From: Runella sp. MFBS21 | GTDB lineage: Bacteria; Bacteroidota; Bacteroidia; Cytophagales; Spirosomataceae | Length of the DNA stretch: 64,000 nt | NCBI RefSeq assembly: GCF_029433105.1 | Contig: NZ_JARNTW010000003.1 | Location: 620,001-684,000 of the forward strand | Reading direction: 5' to 3' | In this document: one piece after another, positions 23,872-31,188 of the stretch | Layout: each line of letters begins with the position of its first letter | Position numbering within the stretch: the first letter of the stretch is position 1 | Position numbers and translations under genes: made by a program | Notes under the pieces: generated by a model | Databases searched by the model: none | The model's input: the letters and a program-made list of their open reading frames with translations, nothing else | Told to the model about the DNA's origin: nothing

Positions 23872-24330
23872 TTATTCAAGCATATCTAAAAATTCTAAAA
23901 ATGAATTAGCAATTAATCGAACAGGAATAAAATTTCTTTCCTCATCTTTTTCTTCTGAAATGTAAACTTTCCCAAGGTTTTCACCAATATGAGAAATGTA
24001 TATCTTCCATGGACATGTAGTAAAACCGAAAGGAAATAGACATTCTCCATGTTCTAACTGCTCTCCAAAAAAATCATAGTTTCCTTCAATAGATTTAAAC
24101 TCTACAATTATACTACCATCATCCAAAGGCCTAATACCCATAACATCACAATTAAGAGGGTACTCTAAATTGATTTGAGTATTTAATAAATCAGCTCCGT
24201 TAGCAAATAAATAAAAACTTCTTAATTGAAAAGGTAATTGTACCCCTAACTCTTGTTCGACTTTTGCGATTCCTGTTTCTGCCAAAGGCGGATTACAATT
24301 TTTGAAATAGGGTTGAAATAAGGTTTCCAT
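23872..24330 (-). CDS. SMI1/KNR4 (SUKH) family immunity protein
   Basis: 152 residues. SUKH features: IAKVEQELGVQLPFQLRSFY near residue 23 (the domain's conserved helix and start of its core), FANGADL, a hydrophobic GIRPLDDGSI strand, ECLFPFGFTTCPWKIYI, and a C-terminal SFLEFLDML helix. SUKH proteins bind and neutralise nuclease toxins of polymorphic toxin systems. The frameshifted remains of a WHH-type nuclease lie directly upstream on the same strand, so this was probably the cognate immunity gene and may now be an orphan defending against relatives. Confidence 0.85.
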   Translation of the reverse strand: METLFQPYFKNCNPPLAETGIAKVEQELGVQLPFQLRSFYLFANGADLLNTQINLEYPLNCDVMGIRPLDDGSIIVEFKSIEGNYDFFGEQLEHGECLFPFGFTTCPWKIYISHIGENLGKVYISEEKDEERNFIPVRLIANSFLEFLDMLE

Positions 24331-24437
24331 AATTAGTTACAAGATTTGTTTATTTTCGAATGTTGTAATTGAGGGTCATCAAATTTATCTTTTCCAATGT
24401 TGTCCATTTTCCCCCAACGTATTTGGAAGGCCCCTCA

Positions 24438-24620
24438 CTATTTATTAAACATCATGTGTTTTCCATATTGATCATGATGCCAACTCCATCTGATTCAGTC
24501 GTGAAATTCATTATGGAACCCCCTTTTAGATAATATCAGTTTTTTTCCAAAGCTTCATTGGCCTTGTCATAGTCATTGCTATTACCACCATATGTCCCCC
24601 TCATTAAGGATTATAACTAG
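24438..24620 (-). pseudogene. Decayed WHH-type nuclease toxin C-terminus
   Basis: On the minus strand a frame ending at 24438 reads RWSWHHDQYGKHMMFNK and stops, matching the closing WHH motif (tWHH-D-G-x-MqLv) of HNH/LHH-like polymorphic toxins. Just upstream the frame is broken by stops and a shift; another frame reads TYGGNSNDYDKANEALEKN and stops at 24536. No intact start or N-terminus is present. It lies immediately upstream of the SUKH immunity gene, which is the normal toxin-immunity order. The rest of 24331-24764 holds nothing else recognisable. Confidence 0.5.
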
Positions 24621-24764
24621 AAAGTAGCGTCGCCATCGGTATAAAACAACCCACTATTCAGCATATTAGGGATTCGCAGCTCATTTCCCCAATCAAGTTA
24701 AAACTTTGAAAAATACGTTATTTTATGCAAATTTGTAATATCTTAAAAATAAAATTGCAAACAT

Positions 24765-25547
24765 ATGAAATATCTAAATCTTATAAAACACGTAGCAAAT
24801 TGGCAAGATTATCTAGGAATTAAATTAGGATTTAACAAAGACAAGCCAGTCATTCTAAAATTAGGAGAAATACCTTTAAAACTCAAGTTAATCCCTTCTA
24901 TGAAACCCTTATTTAATGAAATCTTCTTAAAAGATGTGTATGGACCAGCCTTAAAAAGCGTAAAAACAGAAACGCCTACTATTATTGATATAGGTGGCAA
25001 TATGGGATTTTTTGCTATGTACTCGTTTCTAAATAAACCGAAGGCAAAAATATATTCTTTTGAGCCAGTACCTACAAATTTTAGCTTTCTTAATAACCAT
25101 AAAAAAGAACATTCTTTCTTAAATTGGGAGCTATATAACGTCGCGGTATCAGATAAATCAGGAGAATTTGATTTCTATTACAATCACAATTACTCACCAG
25201 AAGGGGTAGATGTTTCAGCATCACTTTTTTCTTCCGACAAAATATCCACGGTAGAAAATTCACACAATAAAATTACAGTTCCAGTAGTATCATTTTTACA
25301 CTGGATGAAAGAGAATAATATTAAGGGGTGCGATATTCTGAAACTTGATTGCGAAGGAGCAGAATATAATATTGCATATTCAATTCCTGACGAATTATTC
25401 AAAAATATAAAATATATAGTAGCAGATGTTCATCCAATGACCGGCAAAAATGAAAACATTCAAGCCTTATCATCTTTTCTAAAAACAAAGGGATATAAAG
25501 TTGACGTAGTAAATGAGGAATTACTATATGCCCAATACGCATCATAG
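24765..25547 (+). CDS. FkbM-family methyltransferase
   Basis: 260 residues. AdoMet-binding motif I IIDIGGNMGFF (about residue 75), YSFEPVPTNF (motif with acidic residue binding ribose) and ILKLDCEGAEYNI near 195 are diagnostic of the FkbM family, which O-methylates sugars or polyketides. Its AT content is clearly above the downstream genes and it stands alone, so recent transfer is likely. Substrate unknown; surface glycan methylation is a usual role. Confidence 0.9.
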   Translation: MKYLNLIKHVANWQDYLGIKLGFNKDKPVILKLGEIPLKLKLIPSMKPLFNEIFLKDVYGPALKSVKTETPTIIDIGGNMGFFAMYSFLNKPKAKIYSFEPVPTNFSFLNNHKKEHSFLNWELYNVAVSDKSGEFDFYYNHNYSPEGVDVSASLFSSDKISTVENSHNKITVPVVSFLHWMKENNIKGCDILKLDCEGAEYNIAYSIPDELFKNIKYIVADVHPMTGKNENIQALSSFLKTKGYKVDVVNEELLYAQYAS

Positions 25548-25710
25548 TAGTGTGCTATTTTAGAAAACTCATTTACTAACTCTCGATATCGTCTTGAAGG
25601 ATGATTATGGGCCTACACTCTTTTCCCATGAGCTTGACGGTAATCGTCTTACTCACGGGAAAAGAATTAGGAAGATTAGTAGAAGCTCAATCGTAAATTT
25701 AACTCGAAAC
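25548..25710. other. Convergent intergenic stretch
   Basis: 163 bases between convergent genes; GGGAAAAGAATTAGGAAG and similar sequence, but no clear hairpin with a T-run. No gene seen. Confidence 0.3.
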
Positions 25711-27066
25711 CTACTTGACCCACTTTAGGTTATTTACTTTTCGGCCTACATTGTACCCCATTCGGAGACCTTCATCGCAATCCATTCGATAGTGAACCCC
25801 AAGCAAGATGCGTGAAATAGCATTTTCCTGAGCCATCTCATAAAAATTATTAAACGAGCGCGGCTTGCCATTGAACTCTAATCGAAACTCGTGGCATTTA
25901 TCTGTCATTCCATAGTCGTACCCATAAATGCTTGACAATACCTCTGCTGCCGCTGCTCCAAAAGTAGAGTGTCCAGAAGGATAGGCAGGAAAAGGAGGAG
26001 TAACACTCTTTACTTTTTGAACGGTATTATCAAGCAAGGTTTTCCATTTTCCGTTGATAGCCCTATTGATAAAAGTCACAGGGCGCTCTACGTTGTAAAG
26101 GTACTTGGAGTTCCAACAGGCCACGGCACCATCACTGAGAGCGATAGACAGCTTTGCATAGGTATATACAGCCTTTTCTAACCCCGCTTTTTCTAAAACA
26201 ATCACTTGGTTGGCTATTGCTAGCCAACGAGCTGCCGGCTCGAAGGTTTGTCCGAAAATATCATCACTCCAAAACTCTCCAATCCATCTATTCTCATAAC
26301 TATCTGGAATAGAGCAAACTTCTAATGCTTGTGCAAAAAACTGAGAGGTCACGACCGAACTATAATCCAGAGGTGGGCGAGCTATTTTATCATCAGGGCC
26401 AATAACAAACGTCCGAGTACGCCCCCAATAAGGCAACAACGCTTTGGTAAAATCGGGCGTAGTAGGTTGCCATTTTCCCGGACCAGTCGGGGGAATATAA
26501 GAAGACGGATGGGCATTGAGATAGGCTTCATGCCCATTGGAATCCGTTTTTGAATAATTAAATACCGCTTCAGCTACTTGTTTGCCGTATTGTTGCGAAC
26601 GCTCAAAAGTACTTGCTTCTACCTGGCTTTTTAGTCCTTGTGCGTTTTTTGACCCTAATTCATCAATCTTATTTTTATGAACATCTGGTAAATGAGGAAA
26701 AAAACTTTTCATCATTGTCCAATAAGCCGCATTAAGCACCGTGGGCCAATGATAGGGCTGACCCGCTTCTGGTTTAGGAATGGTAAGTCCAGCAAAATTG
26801 CCAGCAATGGATTGATAGCTGTCCATACCCGAAACGATAGCTTCGTAGCCGGCAAGTGAAATATAGGCCAGCGCTCTTGCCGCCACGGGTGGTCGATACC
26901 CCGGCGCATATTGATCTAAATCCAAAAAAAGCACCCCCCATTTTAGTACAATGTCGGCATCGTACTCATTTAACTTTTTTTGAGGCGTGACATCTTGATT
27001 CCGATTACAGGCTGCCACGATGAAGAGGAGAAGTATAATTATCAGTCGATTCATAAAGGATTTCAT
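25711..27066 (-). CDS. Vanadium haloperoxidase / PAP2-like lipoprotein
   Basis: 451 residues. The signal sequence ends in IVAACNRN (lipobox), so the protein is probably anchored in the periplasm or outer membrane. The vanadate/phosphate-binding motifs lie near the C-terminus: PAYPSGHSTFGAAA (about residue 366) and SRILLGVHYRMDCDEG (about 418), as in vanadium-dependent haloperoxidases and related acid phosphatases. Length fits the haloperoxidase group better than short PAP2 phosphatases. It follows a DoxX-like membrane gene by 14 bases, so the two form an operon. Whether it halogenates or hydrolyses phosphate esters cannot be told. Confidence 0.85.
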   Translation of the reverse strand: MKSFMNRLIIILLLFIVAACNRNQDVTPQKKLNEYDADIVLKWGVLFLDLDQYAPGYRPPVAARALAYISLAGYEAIVSGMDSYQSIAGNFAGLTIPKPEAGQPYHWPTVLNAAYWTMMKSFFPHLPDVHKNKIDELGSKNAQGLKSQVEASTFERSQQYGKQVAEAVFNYSKTDSNGHEAYLNAHPSSYIPPTGPGKWQPTTPDFTKALLPYWGRTRTFVIGPDDKIARPPLDYSSVVTSQFFAQALEVCSIPDSYENRWIGEFWSDDIFGQTFEPAARWLAIANQVIVLEKAGLEKAVYTYAKLSIALSDGAVACWNSKYLYNVERPVTFINRAINGKWKTLLDNTVQKVKSVTPPFPAYPSGHSTFGAAAAEVLSSIYGYDYGMTDKCHEFRLEFNGKPRSFNNFYEMAQENAISRILLGVHYRMDCDEGLRMGYNVGRKVNNLKWVK

Positions 27067-27080
27067 GATGGTAACTTTTT

Positions 27081-27962
27081 TTAATGTTGAAATGGATAGG
27101 CTCTATCAGCGTACATTCCTGAGGAGTGAAAGGAGGTTTGCCCTTTTTGATAGTAGGGAGAACGATAGTATTGCAACAGTATAATGGGGATGATATAATC
27201 TCCCATCCGTTCGATGGTTTCGAAGATATCCATAGGTACTCCTGCCACTGGAAACAATAGCTCAAATGTCAATTTGTAAACGCATACAAAAGGTAATACC
27301 CATGACAGGCGAGGCTTCAGGCAAGCTATAAGCCCCAAAGCAATTTCAAATAGACCAAACCATTGAAGACCCTGAACTTCCGTAATTCCCAGAATGCTTA
27401 AGTTGCGAGCTACAACTTGATGTTTCATAAACACACACAGGCCTCCATGCCCTACCAAGAGACTTAGAAGGCTCAAGCGCATGAGGCCTTCAAGAAAGTG
27501 CCCTTGGGCAAGTGTGAAATCAGGAAGTGGTTTGAGCTTAGCGAACCATTGCCGCGAAGTAGCGGATGCTCCATAAAGCCCAAAAAAAAGCAACGGAACG
27601 CCAAAATTGCCCGCCCGCTCAAAAAATTCCGACATGCCCATACCCGCAGAAGGTCGGAGAGCAGCCGTAAACAAGGTCCAAAAAGAAGCCCATAAAAGTA
27701 AGGCACGAGTAGGATATACAAAAGCTATAATCCCTACCATAATATCCATAATGCCCACCAAGGGCATCAAAGCAAAAGCCGTGGAAGAATCAATAAAAAA
27801 AACTTCAAAAAAAGGAAGCCATCCTTTTTTTGTGACAAGCCCCCAAAATCCATGTCCAACAAAACAGCCCAACAAACTAAATCTGAGCCAGAAAAAAAGT
27901 CTTTCTTCATAAGATATGTTGGAAGAAAAAGGATTTATAAACAAAGATGTATTTTTAGTCAT
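27081..27962 (-). CDS. DoxX-like polytopic membrane protein
   Basis: 293 residues with about eight hydrophobic segments arranged as two similar halves. Each begins with a helix ending in GHG (LLGCFVGHGFWG and SLLVGHGGLC) and continues with GIMDIMVGIIAF-like or FEIALGLIACL helices, the pattern of the DoxX/DoxD superfamily. Probably an internal duplication. DoxX-like proteins work with redox enzymes at the membrane, which fits its place just upstream of a haloperoxidase-like gene. Confidence 0.7.
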   Translation of the reverse strand: MTKNTSLFINPFSSNISYEERLFFWLRFSLLGCFVGHGFWGLVTKKGWLPFFEVFFIDSSTAFALMPLVGIMDIMVGIIAFVYPTRALLLWASFWTLFTAALRPSAGMGMSEFFERAGNFGVPLLFFGLYGASATSRQWFAKLKPLPDFTLAQGHFLEGLMRLSLLSLLVGHGGLCVFMKHQVVARNLSILGITEVQGLQWFGLFEIALGLIACLKPRLSWVLPFVCVYKLTFELLFPVAGVPMDIFETIERMGDYIIPIILLQYYRSPYYQKGQTSFHSSGMYADRAYPFQH

Positions 27963-28208
27963 GTTCCTAAAAATTTAGTAATAAGTCAGTAAATACGCAC
28001 TTACTCTCAAGGGTAATAGCGTTAAATGAAACCCCTAACGCTCATACGTAATGGATGGCTACGCCCAAGCGTAAGCCACATGCCCAGCACCGAATTTGAA
28101 TGAAATAGGCTGTTATCTCTTCTGAATCAATCAGAATAAGTAATTCTGTTTAGCTCAAAATGTAACAAATCCTGACTTGCAAAAACTACATTTTGCAGCA
28201 TCAGGAAA

Positions 28209-28775
28209 TCAGAAGAGAAGATTGTACCCTTGCTCAGGAGGAGGCGTAAAAAGATGGCAAAAGGGCATAAGAACCCTCTGAGGAAGTCTCTCATATGCCG
28301 ATGAATAGGATGCTATCTCTATGAGACAGGGAGAAGCCAACACAAAAGCAGGAGAGAAAAGATATATTTTGGTCAGTTCATAAAGCAATTTAAGCGCTTT
28401 ATTCAAGGGGCTTTGAGATGATTCAGAAGCTAAATCCATTAGTTGCTGAACTCTCTCAGAAAGTTCTACAAAACGCTCATGGGCATCACGATTGGTTTTG
28501 AGAGTAATGTACAACGTATCATTTTCGTGACGTTGCCCCATAATATTGTAGAAATTTTCTCCTTCTCTAATCAATCCCTCTTCTCCTTCATGATCCTCCC
28601 AAACGGTATTATAAGGAAGAGTAGGAATAGGTACTTTAAAGGTTTTCCATTGGTCGTTTTGAGTGATAGGAGAAGCATTTCGAAATTCCTCTTCAAAAAA
28701 CAAAAGCGCCACCGTCAGCCCAAACATATTGTAGAGCAGTAACAATAAAAGGCCGATAGAAATAACTTTTTTCAA
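28209..28775 (-). CDS. Membrane-anchored protein of unknown function
   Basis: 188 residues. One N-terminal membrane segment (VISIGLLLLLLYNMFGL) is followed by a periplasmic domain with a beta-rich centre (VPIPTLPYNTVWED, FYNIMGQRHENDTLYITL) and a helical, moderately hydrophobic C-terminus. It shares strand with the DoxX and haloperoxidase genes but is 246 bases away, so it may have its own promoter. No family recognised. Confidence 0.6.
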   Translation of the reverse strand: MKKVISIGLLLLLLYNMFGLTVALLFFEEEFRNASPITQNDQWKTFKVPIPTLPYNTVWEDHEGEEGLIREGENFYNIMGQRHENDTLYITLKTNRDAHERFVELSERVQQLMDLASESSQSPLNKALKLLYELTKIYLFSPAFVLASPCLIEIASYSSAYERLPQRVLMPFCHLFTPPPEQGYNLLF

Positions 28776-29033
28776 CTAGTACCCACAGAAAGAGTTATAA
28801 AACACTAAACACAAACTTCATGCCAGCTAATTGCAAAAGCTCAGGTTAATTGTTTAAGTGAGTAATCATGAAATAGAACACCCTTTTGAAAGAAAAATAA
28901 ACTTAGAAAAGTACAACAGAGTCGTCCTCGTCATTTTATTACTTCATTGCATTTTCTTAAATAGGATAAAAGCTTCACGCGTCCTCCTCATTTTTTTGTA
29001 GTTTTCGGCCTTCAACCAGTCTTTTCTTAAGGC

Positions 29034-30242
29034 ATGTCTTTCAAGTCTACGCTTATTTTTGTTGTTAAGTGGCTTTTTATATCCTTACCAATTGGGGTTT
29101 TGGTAGGCTCTGCTTCGGCCTTTTTTTTGGTTTCACTCAATTGGGTCACCGATTGGCGCGAAGCACATGTGTGGGTTATTGGGCTACTTCCCGTAGGAGG
29201 GTTTATGGTAGGAGCAGCCTATCACTATTGGGGAAAAGAGGTCGTCAAGGGAAACAATCAACTCATCGAAGAATTTCATTCTCCACAACAAATCATTCCT
29301 TTCAAAATGGCGCCTTTGGTGCTTTTTGGTACTTTGGTGACTCATTTTTTTGGTGGCTCTGCGGGGCGAGAAGGTACAGCGGTACAAATGGGTGGTGCTA
29401 TTGCCGACCAATTTACGAAGTGGCTGAAGCTCTCCGATACCGACCGAAAAATCATTTTAATCATGGGAATTAGTGCGGGTTTTGCTTCAGTATTTGGTAC
29501 ACCCTTGGCCGGTACGGTTTTTGCGCTAGAAGTCCTCATTGTAGGTAAGATGCGCTACGAAGCACTGCTTCCAAGTCTTTTTGCAGCTCTCATTGCTGAT
29601 TATACCTGCCACGCTTGGGATGTAGCACATACTCATTATCACATTCCGTTTAGCCCACATCTCAGTGCTGAGTACCTTGGTTGGAGTATTTTAGCAGGCA
29701 TCTGTTTTGGATTAGCCGCCCTTGGTTTCTCCAAAGTTGTTCATTTTTGGGGTGACTTTTTCAAAGCCAAAATTTCTTATCCTCCTCTTCGTCCTGTTGT
29801 AGGTGGCGCGATTATTGCTATGGTGGTTTGGCTTCTAGGAACTACAAAATATATTGGTTTGGGCATTCCTACCATTGTAGCTTCTTTTCAAGATACCTTA
29901 CCTCCTTACGATTTTTTACTCAAATTGCTCCTGACGACATTTACCCTCGGAGCAGGATTTAAAGGAGGTGAAGTCACGCCGCTGTTCTTTATTGGCGCTA
30001 CCCTTGGCAATGCCCTTGCGCTTTTCGTTCCGCTTCCTCTTCCGCTATTGGCGGGTATGGGCTTTGTAGGCATTTTTGCGGGAGCTACCAATACCCCCCT
30101 TGCCTGCATACTCATGGGGGTTGAACTTTTTGGGTCAGACTCCACCCCTTATATGGCAGTAGCCTGTATAGTGAGTTATCTTTTTTCGGGACAATCAGGC
30201 ATCTATACTTCTCAACGGAAAGAATCTAATAAGTACTTTTAA
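29034..30242 (+). CDS. CLC-family anion transporter, CLC-F-like
   Basis: 402 residues, about ten membrane helices. The CLC motif reads GGSAGREGTAVQMGG (about residue 103), where GREGT rather than GREGP and the absence of the usual GSGIP are features of the fluoride-exporting CLC-F branch; the third motif is GGEVTPLFFIG (about 305). The gating Glu of GREG is present, so proton-coupled exchange is expected. The start is ATG 29034. No fluoride riboswitch was found in the 258 bases upstream. Fluoride as substrate is inferred from motif resemblance. Confidence 0.85.
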   Translation: MSFKSTLIFVVKWLFISLPIGVLVGSASAFFLVSLNWVTDWREAHVWVIGLLPVGGFMVGAAYHYWGKEVVKGNNQLIEEFHSPQQIIPFKMAPLVLFGTLVTHFFGGSAGREGTAVQMGGAIADQFTKWLKLSDTDRKIILIMGISAGFASVFGTPLAGTVFALEVLIVGKMRYEALLPSLFAALIADYTCHAWDVAHTHYHIPFSPHLSAEYLGWSILAGICFGLAALGFSKVVHFWGDFFKAKISYPPLRPVVGGAIIAMVVWLLGTTKYIGLGIPTIVASFQDTLPPYDFLLKLLLTTFTLGAGFKGGEVTPLFFIGATLGNALALFVPLPLPLLAGMGFVGIFAGATNTPLACILMGVELFGSDSTPYMAVACIVSYLFSGQSGIYTSQRKESNKYF

Positions 30243-30250
30243 GTGCTACT

Positions 30251-30286
30251 TATGGTGTAAGCAATAAGCATATTGCTTACACCATA
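30251..30286. terminator. Bidirectional terminator
   Basis: TATGGTGTAAGCAAT and ATTGCTTACACCATA form a perfect 15-bp stem with a six-base loop between the convergent CLC and DUF4249 genes, followed by AAAATATTTT on the plus strand. Confidence 0.8.
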
Positions 30287-30294
30287 AAATATTT

Positions 30295-31158
30295 TCAATA
30301 ACGATACACATTCACAATAAGCGTATCGGCATTGACTCCCGTAAAAATCCCCAGTCCGTTGGTAATAGAGGTGGGAGGAGTGCTAATGTTTTGAGTCGTC
30401 GTACCCGTTGAACGATACAAAGCCGCATAATCTGGATTGAGACGATAAAGGATTGCATAATGTTTCCCAAAATACTGAAATGTTTGGGGCATGATGTTGG
30501 TGACTGTCGCAGTAGTGGGCTCATTGTTGATACGGCGATTAAAGGGCGGTAAAGGAGTATCGGTATCAGTAGGCAAAATCACTATCGATTCGGGGTTTTC
30601 TTCGGTATTGATGAGTGCTACAAAATGATATTCTCCATTTGGGTTGTCCCAACTTGCCTCAATCGGTGTGCGGTCTTCCTGAAAACCGCCCGGCCCTCCA
30701 AAGCCACCTGTACCACTGCTCAAATCGATTTTGGAACGATACACAATGTCTTTGCTGATTTTGAAACCTGTGGGACGGGTTGGGATAACCGTCGTTGCCG
30801 AAATCGGCAAGCCATTGTAAGTAAAGTCAAGGGTATAAATCAAACCAAACTTAACGATGTCGGTAGCTTTGGATTCATATATCCCATCACCTACCGAATT
30901 GAGCGTAAATATACTACCGTCACTGACTTTTATCTGGATTTGTTGGCCATCAATAGGACGTGCTACCGAGTCTGAACTTTCTTCTCCTGTATAACCAATC
31001 ACCGTCGTTAGTTTCAAACTTACGGGGTGTCCTGGCGCTAAAAACGCCTCAATCACAGGCTTTTCATTGGCATCAATTACGCTATGAGTCTCGGTACAAC
31101 TGGCAAACAAAACTGCCATTGACCACAAAGAGACAAGAGATGTTATATAACTTTTCAT
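30295..31158 (-). CDS. DUF4249 lipoprotein
   Basis: 287 residues. Signal with lipobox (VLFASCTE), then the DUF4249 pattern: VIEAFLAPGHPVSLKLT near residue 35, a variable middle and a C-terminal strand ILYRLNPDYAALYRS. Members of this family are encoded right after TonB-dependent receptors in Bacteroidetes, and here it lies 30 bases downstream of one, so it is probably a surface partner of that receptor. Confidence 0.85.
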   Translation of the reverse strand: MKSYITSLVSLWSMAVLFASCTETHSVIDANEKPVIEAFLAPGHPVSLKLTTVIGYTGEESSDSVARPIDGQQIQIKVSDGSIFTLNSVGDGIYESKATDIVKFGLIYTLDFTYNGLPISATTVIPTRPTGFKISKDIVYRSKIDLSSGTGGFGGPGGFQEDRTPIEASWDNPNGEYHFVALINTEENPESIVILPTDTDTPLPPFNRRINNEPTTATVTNIMPQTFQYFGKHYAILYRLNPDYAALYRSTGTTTQNISTPPTSITNGLGIFTGVNADTLIVNVYRY

Positions 31159-31188
31159 GATTTTGAATCTAAATAAAATGAGCAGATT

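Noticed and set aside
27005-27265. 86-residue frame between the DoxX-like and haloperoxidase genes
   Set aside because: Overlaps both genes in another frame and has no protein-like pattern.
28776-29033. Fluoride riboswitch
   Set aside because: Expected conserved stem and GG-GATGG-type core not found.
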